A DNA stretch of 51,592 bases, taken from assembly GCA_910577325.1 (NCBI GenBank), contig CAJTMR010000002.1:182741-234332 (forward strand), in the 5' to 3' direction. A model generated the notes under the pieces. It saw nothing but the letters and a program-made list of their open reading frames with translations. It was not told the DNA's origin and searched no databases. Origin of the DNA: an uncultured Parabacteroides sp. (GTDB taxonomy: Bacteria; Bacteroidota; Bacteroidia; Bacteroidales; Tannerellaceae). Shown here piece after piece: positions 1-8,298 of this stretch. A program made the translations under genes and the position numbers. Numbering within the stretch: position 1 is the stretch's first letter; every line of letters starts with the position of its first letter.

Positions 1-515
1 TCTCCTTGCAAGGAGAAGCATTCTTTGACGTGGCAAAGAATGCTTCTTCCCCGTTATATGTTTCAACAAATTATGTGAATATCAAGGTCCTCGGGACCAC
101 TTTCAATGTCAGGACAGACGAGAATAGCGAAAATGTAGAGACCGTTTTGGCGAGCGGTAAAATTGCTTTACTTGATAAGCAGTGGAAGACCGTTTTAGAT
201 ATGTCGCCGGGCGAAAAGGTGACATATAACAATTATAAAAACGAATATACCACAGAGATTGTGGATGTGAATATCTGTACGGCGTGGCGACTGAACCAGT
301 TTGTTTTCGAAAATGTCACGCTCAGGGAAATAGCCAACCAACTCTCCGTAAAGTTTAATGTGAATATCAATTTGGAATCCTCGAAGCTTGCCCGGCGCAA
401 GTTCCGGTGCGTGATCAATGAAGATGAAAGTTTGCCGGATATCTTGGATTTATTGAAATACTTGGCTCCTATCCGCTATAAGATGGAAGGGAAGGAAATC
501 TTTATATATGAATAA
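1..515 (+). CDS. FecR family anti-sigma factor, 5'-truncated
   Basis: This is the C-terminal part of a FecR-type inner-membrane anti-sigma regulator; the reading frame is open to the window edge, so the true start lies upstream. The fragment opens with the FecR-domain signature GEAFFDV and continues with the typical VLGTTFNVR strand and ASGKIALLD. The last ~80 residues (from about TAWRLNQFVFENVTL) form the FecR C-terminal domain that contacts the SusC N-terminal signalling domain. It lies 106 bp upstream of a SusC that carries an STN domain, the usual partner. By family knowledge it would hold an ECF sigma factor inactive until SusC binds substrate; that sigma gene is presumably just outside the window. 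The family call is firm; the control of this particular locus is inferred from adjacency. Confidence 0.93.
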   Translation, partial: SLQGEAFFDVAKNASSPLYVSTNYVNIKVLGTTFNVRTDENSENVETVLASGKIALLDKQWKTVLDMSPGEKVTYNNYKNEYTTEIVDVNICTAWRLNQFVFENVTLREIANQLSVKFNVNINLESSKLARRKFRCVINEDESLPDILDLLKYLAPIRYKMEGKEIFIYE

Positions 516-621
516 TAAAAATCAAATGCCTATGATGAAGTAACAGACAAGACAAACAACACTCAAGATGGGTGAAAAAACAACTTAAAAAACTTAGTAC
601 TAACATTATTGAATCACATGT

Positions 622-3600
622 ATGATTAAAAATGCATCAATTGCGACATTAGCAATGTTTTTGTCAGCCGCATCGCCCGCCATGGCGACAAGCGATGCGC
701 ATTCTTTGTATGTGAATCTGGAACTGGCCTTGAATCAGACAACGGTCGGGACCGTCATACGAAGCATCAGTGAACAGACGGGGTATGAATTTTCTTACGA
801 TGAAACATTATTGAATAAGAAAATCTCCAAGGTTTCTGTTAATCTTAAAAATGAACATATAGAAAATGTTCTGAAAGAGGTGTTTAAAAACACAGGTATT
901 TCTTATAAAGTGGTTAACAACCGGGTTTTCCTGAAAGACAACAGTACAAGGAAGAGCATGCTCGCGGAGCCGGTTACGGAGGGGACCCAGCAGCAGAAAA
1001 AGATTGTATCGGGGACCATCGTGGATAATACGGGGCTTCCGGTAATCGGAGCGAATGTTGTCTTGAAGGATAATCCGGGTGTGGGAGCCATTACTGACAT
1101 TGACGGGAAATTTACGTTGGAAGTTCCGGTCGGGGCTACGTTGCTTGTGTCTTATATCGGTTATCTGGAGCAGACAGTGCAGGTGACGGCCGGTAAGAAT
1201 TCTTATGACATCACTTTAAACGAAGACACCCAAAAATTGGATGAAGTAGTGGTGGTCGGATATGGTGTACAGAAAAAGGTGAACATGACCGGTTCGATTT
1301 CGAATGTGAAGGCGGACGACTTGTCTGTCATTCCTAACACGAACTTGTCCAACTCATTGGCCGGACGTGCTCCGGGTGCGACGATCACCGGTAATTCGGG
1401 TTTGATGGGAGCTTCTTCCGAAATCCGTATGCGTGGCGGGTTCGGCGATCCGTTGTTCGTGATTGACGGGATCATCCGCGACAAGGAGGCTTTCGACAAT
1501 TTGGAACCGTACGAAATCGACCAGATGAGCTTCTTGAAAGATGCGGCGACAGCTTCTATTTACGGGTCTGCGGCCGGTAACGGTGTTGTCCTGGTAACGA
1601 CCAAGGGCGGTGTCAAGAACCAGAAGCCGGTGTTCAATTATCAAGGTTCGTATGCGTTTAGCAAACCGACACAAGAGTTGTTTGCTGACAGATGGACGGC
1701 CATCGACGATTTGAACTACCAGAATGCCGTGGCTCGTTTCCAAGGGACGAAAGAACCTAACGGTGAGGCGGAATATGCTTATTTTCGTGATAACAACATC
1801 AACTACAATGTGAATGACTACATCTGGCAAAATCCGTGGAACACGAAACATTCGTTGAGTGTGACGGGCGGTAGCGAAAAGGTCCAGTATTATGTGATGG
1901 GCTCTTTCTTGGCTGAAGAAGGTTCGTATGTCTCTTTGGAAAACAAGAAATTCTCCTTGCGTTCGAACTTGACGATGGAGTTGAGCAAGTATATCAAGAT
2001 GAATGTGAACTTGGATGCGAACCAGTCTAATGACCAGCGTTTCTATTGGCCCTTCTCGGATGATGACGACCAGGCGGTATATGACTTGTATCGTTGTACG
2101 TTCAATGCGATGAAGACGACTCCGTTCTATTCTAATTTGGATGGAACCCCTTCGGCAACGATTACGGACTATCCTATTTATCAGGATTATGGTTCTTGGC
2201 AGGGATGGAACCCGGTCGACCAGGTTGTCGGTAACCGTTATCTGAAGACGCGCCGCCGTAACATGAACGGGATTGTTTCTTTTGACATCAATTTGGATTT
2301 CATCACGAAAGGATTGAGCACGAAGGTGGTCGGCAGTTATATCGGGCATGATTATTCGCGCAAGAGATTCATGACTTTCCAGAAGAACTATAAATTCCAG
2401 CAGGCGGATCCGGAAGGAAACCGTTTCTTGCCGGCTCCGTTGAACTTGAATGAATTCAATACGTTCAACTTCTCTCAGAACTATGAGAATCTGGACTATC
2501 GCATGAAGCAGCTATGGACGGAACAGTTCAACTGGTTTGTGAACTACGCCAATACGTTCGGCAAGCATGATGTTTCGGCCATGATGGCTTTTGAACAGGC
2601 TGCAAATGGCGGAGAATGGACACAGGCCAAGGCAGAACAGCCTCTCGGCAATATCGACCAGATGTTCAACTATTCGCAAGATGCGGAACGCCGTTGGGGG
2701 AGTGCCGAGGAATATACGGGCGGACGTCTTTCTTGGATTGGCCGTTTCAACTATACCTTCGACCAGCGGTATATCGCCGAGTTCTCTTTCCGTTATGACG
2801 GTAATACGTTGTTCCCCGACGGACATCGCTGGGGCTTCTTCCCTTCGGTTTCCGCCGCATGGCGTCTGAGCCAGGAATCGTTCATGGAAGGAACGTCCGG
2901 CTGGTTGAGCAATTTGAAACTGCGCGCATCTTATGGTACGACCGGTAACGACCTGAATGTGAATAATGATGAAATCGGTAAATTTGCTTATCTGCAGAAG
3001 TATAACACAGGTAGCGGTTATATTTTCGGCAACAATTTGGCTAATACGATTGTAGCAGGCTCTACTCCGAACTCTACGTTGACTTGGGCAACGTCGTCGA
3101 CATACAACGGTGGTCTTGATTTCGGTTTCTTTGACAATCGTTTGTCTGGTACGATCGACGGTTTCTACCGGAAAGAGGTGGATATCCTGGGGGCTCGTAC
3201 GGTGACATTGCCGAATACGTACGGACAGAGTTTGGCTCCGGAGAACTACGCCGAACGTTCTTGGCGTGGTGGAGAAATTGCCTTGACCTGGATGGATAAG
3301 GCTGCACAGGGTGAGATCGATTATTCCGTTTACGTGAACTTGGGCTTCGCGCGTGACCGCTGGGATGTGCTGGATGAATCGGCTACTTATAAAACCGGTA
3401 ATCTGCAGGCTTTGTCCAAAGTGGGCAAGTCGGCCGGTATCTTGACCGGTTTGATCGCTGACCACCTGCTGACGGATCCTGCCGAAGTAGAAGCCTTGAA
3501 GGCAAAAGGGTTCAAGCAGTATGGACGTGATCCGTATCTGGGCGGTATCTTGTATAAGGATACACGTGGTGACGGCTATTCGGAAGGTCCTGACGGCAAA

Positions 3601-4134
3601 ATCGACGGTAATGATGCTTATAACCTGTTGAGTTCAAATGGCACGCCGCGTATCAACTATGGTTTCGGCGGTAATATCAAGTGGAAGGGCATTACGGTGG
3701 ATATCCATTTCCAAGGTGTCGGCAAGTATGACCGTTTTGTCGGTGGTGTAGATGGTGGTTTCTACCAGCATGGTGGCGCGGTTCGTCCTTATTTCCCGAT
3801 TTGGACAAGCGATAAAGTGTATGACCCGGAATTGAATCCGAATGGTGTTTATCCGCGTATCGTAGGTAACGGATGGTATGAATCAGGAGCCGGAAATACA
3901 AGCTATTGGATGCGTAACGGAGCTTATCTCCGTCTGAAGAACTTGAACATCGGCTATGACTTGCCGAAAGTTATTCTTCGTCCGCTGGGTATATCGAATG
4001 CACAGGTGTTTGCCAATGCAACTAATCTGTTCTGTATTTCGGACGTGACGGAATTCTTGGACCCGGAACAGAAATACTATGATTCATATCCGTTGATGAA
4101 GACATTCTCTTTTGGTCTTAACTTCTCGTTCTAA
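622..4134 (+). CDS. SusC/RagA family TonB-dependent outer-membrane transporter with STN domain
   Basis: An 1170-residue TonB-dependent receptor of the SusC family, expected to import an oligosaccharide or glycoside across the outer membrane. Visible order: signal peptide (~1-25); STN domain (~28-105), the part that signals to a FecR anti-sigma factor; a carboxypeptidase-D-like regulatory domain (~130-205, with SGTIVDNTGLPVIGANV and DIDGKFTLEVP); the linker LDEVVVVGYGVQKK; then the plug and a long beta barrel ending in the aromatic C-terminus FGLNFSF. The full length suits SusC proteins that have an STN extension. SusD follows after 19 bp and the FecR fragment precedes it, so it is probably a trans-envelope-signalling SusCD system. 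The substrate cannot be read from the sequence; the downstream oxidoreductase and DUF1080 genes suggest a glycoside. The start ATG opens directly into a good signal peptide. Confidence 0.96.
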   Translation: MIKNASIATLAMFLSAASPAMATSDAHSLYVNLELALNQTTVGTVIRSISEQTGYEFSYDETLLNKKISKVSVNLKNEHIENVLKEVFKNTGISYKVVNNRVFLKDNSTRKSMLAEPVTEGTQQQKKIVSGTIVDNTGLPVIGANVVLKDNPGVGAITDIDGKFTLEVPVGATLLVSYIGYLEQTVQVTAGKNSYDITLNEDTQKLDEVVVVGYGVQKKVNMTGSISNVKADDLSVIPNTNLSNSLAGRAPGATITGNSGLMGASSEIRMRGGFGDPLFVIDGIIRDKEAFDNLEPYEIDQMSFLKDAATASIYGSAAGNGVVLVTTKGGVKNQKPVFNYQGSYAFSKPTQELFADRWTAIDDLNYQNAVARFQGTKEPNGEAEYAYFRDNNINYNVNDYIWQNPWNTKHSLSVTGGSEKVQYYVMGSFLAEEGSYVSLENKKFSLRSNLTMELSKYIKMNVNLDANQSNDQRFYWPFSDDDDQAVYDLYRCTFNAMKTTPFYSNLDGTPSATITDYPIYQDYGSWQGWNPVDQVVGNRYLKTRRRNMNGIVSFDINLDFITKGLSTKVVGSYIGHDYSRKRFMTFQKNYKFQQADPEGNRFLPAPLNLNEFNTFNFSQNYENLDYRMKQLWTEQFNWFVNYANTFGKHDVSAMMAFEQAANGGEWTQAKAEQPLGNIDQMFNYSQDAERRWGSAEEYTGGRLSWIGRFNYTFDQRYIAEFSFRYDGNTLFPDGHRWGFFPSVSAAWRLSQESFMEGTSGWLSNLKLRASYGTTGNDLNVNNDEIGKFAYLQKYNTGSGYIFGNNLANTIVAGSTPNSTLTWATSSTYNGGLDFGFFDNRLSGTIDGFYRKEVDILGARTVTLPNTYGQSLAPENYAERSWRGGEIALTWMDKAAQGEIDYSVYVNLGFARDRWDVLDESATYKTGNLQALSKVGKSAGILTGLIADHLLTDPAEVEALKAKGFKQYGRDPYLGGILYKDTRGDGYSEGPDGKIDGNDAYNLLSSNGTPRINYGFGGNIKWKGITVDIHFQGVGKYDRFVGGVDGGFYQHGGAVRPYFPIWTSDKVYDPELNPNGVYPRIVGNGWYESGAGNTSYWMRNGAYLRLKNLNIGYDLPKVILRPLGISNAQVFANATNLFCISDVTEFLDPEQKYYDSYPLMKTFSFGLNFSF

Positions 4135-4153
4135 TTTTAAAATAGGAAGAATT

Positions 4154-5947
4154 ATGAAAACAAATAGATTAAAATATGCCATCGTTGGCGCCGCTTTTGT
4201 TTTGGGCGGAATGGCAACAAGTTGTGACACATTGGACATTAAAAACTTGGAGAGTTATGATGAGTCCATGGTTTGGGATGATGTCAATTTGGCAACGGCT
4301 TATGTGAATAATTTGTATGCGGAGTGTTTTGGTAACTGGAGTTCCGGGGCAGACAACAATTCGGATCAGGTAACGGGTATGCCGTGGTATCTGGGGACCA
4401 TCACGGAAACGGGCGGCGCATATAAGAAATGGGATTATACGAGAATCCGTGATATTAATGAAGCGATTGTGCGTTTGGAAAATAGCGTGTTGGATCGTGA
4501 TGTCACGGATAAATTGTTGGGACAGGCCTATTTTATGCGCGCCTATACCTATTATTGGATGGTTTTGCATCACGGGGGCGTTCCTTATTTGAAGGTTCCG
4601 CAGGATAAAGACAAGGATGATTTGTTTGTTAAGCGTAATTCCACGGCGGAATGTTTTCAATTCATGGTGGAAGATTTGGATCATGCAATCACATTGTTGC
4701 CGGAGAAGATCGCTGGTAGTTCTGCCGATTATGGGCGTGTCGATCAATGTTTTGCGAAATCATGGAAAGCGAAAACATTGTTATTGAAGGCTTCTCCGCA
4801 GTTTAATCCGAACAACCAGTATGGCAATGCGTATTGGGGCGAAGCGTATGAAGCTGCCAAGGAAGCATACGATTTTTGTGTGGCCAAGGGAATCGCGTTG
4901 ACTCCGAATTATGGGGATATCTGGATTCAGGAACAAGGTCCTGAGGTTGTATTCCCGGTCGTTAATTCGAATCCGAACAAGACTTCGAGCTGGGAATATA
5001 CGACTCGTCCGGCTTCCGTCAGCCGTGACAAATCATACAGTAATCCGACATGGGAGTTTGTAAAAGATTTCCCGATGCTGGATGGCAAGCGGTTTGACGA
5101 TCCTACCGGTAAATATTATGTCGGTAATGAAAACGATTTGTTGAAATCGTTCTGGAAAAACAGAGATCCGCGTTTTAACAACGTCTGCTTGTATAACGGC
5201 CGCGAATATCCGGTTGCCGGCAAGCCTGCCAACTACAGGCAGTATAATGCTTTGGGCATAAGTAGTCCGGATGATCAATATGGTATTAATCCGGCCGCTC
5301 ATACGAATGCCGTGAATAACGACATTTTCTCCGGTTTTTATATTTATAAGGCGGCCGATTTGTCTTTGACGCAGGATAAGGTACTGACTTACGATATTGA
5401 TTACATCTTGATGCGTTTCGCTGAAGTCATGTTCATTTATGCAGAGGCAGCCAATGAAACCGGACATGCGGATGTGGCAGTCGATATGTTGAAGCAGATT
5501 CGTAAACGTGCCGGGATCGAAGCCGGCAACGATGGGCTTTACGGGCTGAAAGTTGGAAATCGTGAAGAGATCCGCAAGGCTATTTTGGATGAACGCAATA
5601 TCGAACTGTGTTTTGAAGGACATCGTTTCTGGGATTTGCGCCGCACGCGTAATATGATGAAACTGGCCGGTTGGACCAAGCACGGATTGGAAGCCATCGC
5701 AGTCAACCCGGATGGTACGGATATGAATCTGAATACCGCAAGGGAGAAAATCAATAACAACGAATTGACTACCGGTGATTTCCGTTACGTGATTCATCAG
5801 GTTCCTTTTACAGAAGCGGCAGAACGTGAATTTGTGATCGAAGAATCGTTCTATTTCTTCCCGATCCAGAGAAGCAATTTGGATCAGAACCCGAATCTCG
5901 AACAAAATAATAATTGGGGCGGAACTTTTAATCCGACAATGGAATAA
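4154..5947 (+). CDS. SusD/RagB family nutrient-binding outer-membrane lipoprotein
   Basis: A 597-residue SusD-like surface lipoprotein that would cap the SusC barrel and capture substrate. The signal peptide ends in the lipobox MATSC with lipidated Cys24. Family features include the tetratricopeptide-like segment around QAYFMRAYTYYWMVLHHGGV, the later MRFAEVMFIYAEAANETG helix, and the C-terminal ERNIELCFEGHRFWDLRRTR block that is highly characteristic of SusD. I chose the ATG at 4154 over an in-frame ATG 42 bp upstream, because only this one opens into a lipoprotein signal, has GGAAG nearby upstream, and avoids overlap with susC. A strong hairpin lies just after the stop, so part of the transcription may end here, with the three enzyme genes read at a lower level or from their own promoter. 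Confidence 0.96.
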   Translation: MKTNRLKYAIVGAAFVLGGMATSCDTLDIKNLESYDESMVWDDVNLATAYVNNLYAECFGNWSSGADNNSDQVTGMPWYLGTITETGGAYKKWDYTRIRDINEAIVRLENSVLDRDVTDKLLGQAYFMRAYTYYWMVLHHGGVPYLKVPQDKDKDDLFVKRNSTAECFQFMVEDLDHAITLLPEKIAGSSADYGRVDQCFAKSWKAKTLLLKASPQFNPNNQYGNAYWGEAYEAAKEAYDFCVAKGIALTPNYGDIWIQEQGPEVVFPVVNSNPNKTSSWEYTTRPASVSRDKSYSNPTWEFVKDFPMLDGKRFDDPTGKYYVGNENDLLKSFWKNRDPRFNNVCLYNGREYPVAGKPANYRQYNALGISSPDDQYGINPAAHTNAVNNDIFSGFYIYKAADLSLTQDKVLTYDIDYILMRFAEVMFIYAEAANETGHADVAVDMLKQIRKRAGIEAGNDGLYGLKVGNREEIRKAILDERNIELCFEGHRFWDLRRTRNMMKLAGWTKHGLEAIAVNPDGTDMNLNTAREKINNNELTTGDFRYVIHQVPFTEAAEREFVIEESFYFFPIQRSNLDQNPNLEQNNNWGGTFNPTME

Positions 5948-5973
5948 ATTGTTACTTTTGTTTTATCATGAAT

Positions 5974-6026
5974 AAAGAGGGAGGCCAAAAAAGACTTGCA
6001 GCCTTTTGGTTGTCCCTCTTTTTATT
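5974..6026 (+). terminator. Rho-independent terminator after susD
   Basis: A 9-bp outer stem (AAAGAGGGA at 5974-5982 with TCCCTCTTT at 6013-6021) encloses an inner CCAAAA/TTTTGG stem and runs into a T-rich tract. Its place between susD and the isomerase-family gene suggests attenuation inside the locus rather than a clear end to it. Confidence 0.8.
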
Positions 6027-6059
6027 CTTGTTATTTATTAACTTAATCTATATCACGCG

Positions 6060-6950
6060 ATGAAAATGAAATTTTCTTTATTGATTTTTGCCTTTCTGTT
6101 TATATGCTCCGCAATGATGGCGCAGGACAAAATAACGATTGGTGTTATCCAGTATGACATGAGCGACATCGATAAAAGCTTTAAGGATTTGCACGATCAG
6201 GGTTTTGGGTCTTGCGAATTGAATTACAACACGAAAGCTTTTACAAAGGATTTTGCCGAGAAGGTAAAGGCTGCATCCAAAAAACACAATATCAAGGTGA
6301 CGACCGTGGTTGGTGTTCCGGGAAGCAAGTCTACCTGGAATTTCCGGAAAGGACCGGCTACGATCGGGTTAGTGCCGACTGAAGAACGGGCAGAGAAGAT
6401 CGCCATGTATCAGGATATGATCGACTTTTGCCAGATGGCTGAAATTCCCGCTATGCACTCTCATTTCGGTTTCATCCCGGAAGATCCCTCTTCCGAACAA
6501 TATAAGGATTTCATCAAGGTCATGCAGGACTTGGCGAATTATGCCAAGCAGCGCGACGTGATGATCTATTTCGAGACCGGACAGGAAACACCGACAACTT
6601 TGATCCGTGCGATAAAAGACATCGCTACGGGCAACGTGTTTGTCAATTGCGATCTGGCTAATTTATTGATGTACGGAAAATCCAACTCGTTGGATGCCGT
6701 GAAGCTGTTAGGCCGCCTTATCAAGGAATTCCATGCGAAAGACGGTAAATATCCGGATCCGAATAATCCGTATGAATTGGGAGCTGAAGTTCCTATCCCT
6801 ACCGGGGAAGTGAACTTTCCGGCTGTCATTGCTGAACTGAAAAAGCAAGGATTTCAGGGAGCATTGACTATCGAATGTGAATTGAATGGTGCACGGCACG
6901 ATTATGTCGTAAAAACACGTGAATATCTGCAAGGATTATTGGATAATTAG
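6060..6950 (+). CDS. Exported sugar phosphate isomerase/epimerase-like TIM-barrel protein
   Basis: A 296-residue protein of the AP-endonuclease-2-like TIM-barrel superfamily (COG1082). It starts with a Sec signal peptide that ends near AMMAQ, so mature protein would be periplasmic. Candidate metal ligands sit at the usual barrel positions: Glu in YFETGQE, Asp in VNCDLANL, His in EFHAKDGKY and Glu in LTIECEL. Members act as isomerases, epimerases, dehydratases or hydratases, so the exact reaction is not readable. The neighbours, a Gfo/Idh/MocA oxidoreductase and a DUF1080 protein, match what I recall of the Bacteroides thetaiotaomicron BT2156-BT2160 locus for glycoside and glucosinolate breakdown, where a protein of this fold acts on the 3-keto sugar intermediate. 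That role is inferred here. Confidence 0.85.
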   Translation: MKMKFSLLIFAFLFICSAMMAQDKITIGVIQYDMSDIDKSFKDLHDQGFGSCELNYNTKAFTKDFAEKVKAASKKHNIKVTTVVGVPGSKSTWNFRKGPATIGLVPTEERAEKIAMYQDMIDFCQMAEIPAMHSHFGFIPEDPSSEQYKDFIKVMQDLANYAKQRDVMIYFETGQETPTTLIRAIKDIATGNVFVNCDLANLLMYGKSNSLDAVKLLGRLIKEFHAKDGKYPDPNNPYELGAEVPIPTGEVNFPAVIAELKKQGFQGALTIECELNGARHDYVVKTREYLQGLLDN

Positions 6951-6958
6951 TATATTTG
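6951..6958 (+). promoter_or_regulatory. Possible internal -7 element upstream of the oxidoreductase gene
   Basis: TATATTTG matches the Bacteroidetes -7 consensus TAnnTTTG immediately after the isomerase stop codon, 69 bp upstream of the next ATG. No clear -33 TTTG is present at the right distance, so this could be chance in an AT-rich gap. Confidence 0.3.
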
Positions 6959-7019
6959 TCAGATATTATTTATATTTTAAATAATAGGTCGCTAATCTAT
7001 AATAAATTATTATTTTACT

Positions 7020-8276
7020 ATGAGAACAAGCAGAAGAGGTTTTCTGAAAACTCTTGGAGGGGTTGCGCTTTTTTCGATTGTGCCGCGTCACGTATTGGGG
7101 AACGGGTATATCGCTCCAAGTGATCAATTGACTAAAGGTATTATTGGCACCGGAGGGATGGGAAGAGGCCATGTCAATTATGCCGGTACACGTTTGGTCG
7201 CCGTTTGTGACGTTGATAAAAATCACCTTGAGCTGGGAAAGAAGCTGGTAAAGGATAAAATAGCCGCTTATCATGATTTCCGCGATTTGATTCTGGATCC
7301 GAATGTCGATATCGTGCACATCGCTACTCCGCCTCATTGGCATGGTATCATGTCCGTCGAGGCTGCAAAAGCCGGAAAAGACATCTGGTGTGAAAAGCCG
7401 ATGACCCGTACGATCGGTGAAGGAAAGCGTGTGATGGAGGCCGTACAGCAATACGGGCGTATGTTCCGTCTGAATACATGGTTCCGCTTTACAGACCAGT
7501 TCTACGGACTGGGTACTCCCGTCAAGCCGTTGAAGAAACTGGTGCAAAGCGGACTGTTGGGGTGGCCGCTGAAGGTGACGATCAGTGCGCATACCGGTTT
7601 CAACTGGAAGTTTTTCTGGGTAGGAAAAGAGTATCTCGAACCGCAACCGGTTCCGTCGGAACTGGATTACGACATGTGGCTCGGTCCGGCTCCTTACAAG
7701 CCTTATAACCCGCATCGCGTACACCAGACTTTCCGCGGATACTGGGATTATGACGGTGGCGGACTCGGAGATATGGGACAGCACTACATCGACCCCGTAC
7801 AATATATATTAGGTAAAGACGATACCAGCCCCGTTAAAGTAGAAGTGGATGCCCCGCAGCAGCATCCGGACGCTGTCGGTACTTGGCGTTCCATCACTTA
7901 CACGTATGACGATGGTTGCCAGATCGTTCTTTGGGGTGGTGATTACGGTGATCCGAACACGCCGTATATTGCCGGACCGAAAGGAAATGTATATAAGAAT
8001 TTTGTATGCGATATTCCTGATTGGGAAAAGAAACTTGCCGACTATCCCGAACCTGAACCGCAGGTTACGGACTTTATTGAATGTGTGAAGACACGCCAGC
8101 CTTTCGCCCTGAACGAAAAGAATGGTTTCCGTTCGGCTACTATTGTCAATATGGGAGCAGTGGCTTTGCGTCTGAACCGGACACTGAATTTCGATCCTGT
8201 AAAACTTGAATTTATTGACGACGAGGCGGCTAATCGTTTGCTGGATCAGCCGATGAGGGCTCCTTGGAATATTTAA
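7020..8276 (+). CDS. Tat-exported Gfo/Idh/MocA family NAD(P)-dependent oxidoreductase
   Basis: A 418-residue oxidoreductase. The N-terminus carries the twin-arginine signal SRRGFLKTLGG followed by a short hydrophobic stretch, so the folded, probably cofactor-loaded enzyme would be exported by Tat. The Rossmann domain has GIIGTGGMGRGH and the acidic end of strand two in AVCDVD; the family catalytic motif is CEKPMTR (about residues 126-132), and a conserved histidine appears in GDMGQHYID. Family members oxidise or reduce sugar hydroxyls, and bacterial glycoside 3-oxidising enzymes belong here. Between an isomerase-fold protein and a DUF1080 protein, oxidation at C3 of a glycoside is the likely step; this is inferred. 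A 22-bp gap to the DUF1080 gene supports co-transcription. Confidence 0.9.
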   Translation: MRTSRRGFLKTLGGVALFSIVPRHVLGNGYIAPSDQLTKGIIGTGGMGRGHVNYAGTRLVAVCDVDKNHLELGKKLVKDKIAAYHDFRDLILDPNVDIVHIATPPHWHGIMSVEAAKAGKDIWCEKPMTRTIGEGKRVMEAVQQYGRMFRLNTWFRFTDQFYGLGTPVKPLKKLVQSGLLGWPLKVTISAHTGFNWKFFWVGKEYLEPQPVPSELDYDMWLGPAPYKPYNPHRVHQTFRGYWDYDGGGLGDMGQHYIDPVQYILGKDDTSPVKVEVDAPQQHPDAVGTWRSITYTYDDGCQIVLWGGDYGDPNTPYIAGPKGNVYKNFVCDIPDWEKKLADYPEPEPQVTDFIECVKTRQPFALNEKNGFRSATIVNMGAVALRLNRTLNFDPVKLEFIDDEAANRLLDQPMRAPWNI

Positions 8277-8298
8277 TTCATTCAAAATTCGAAACATA

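Noticed and set aside
1354..3465. Long minus-strand open frames (331 and 317 codons) opposite susC
   Set aside because: Arginine-rich, low-complexity translations antisense to a clearly conserved gene; no start context or domain. Treated as shadows.
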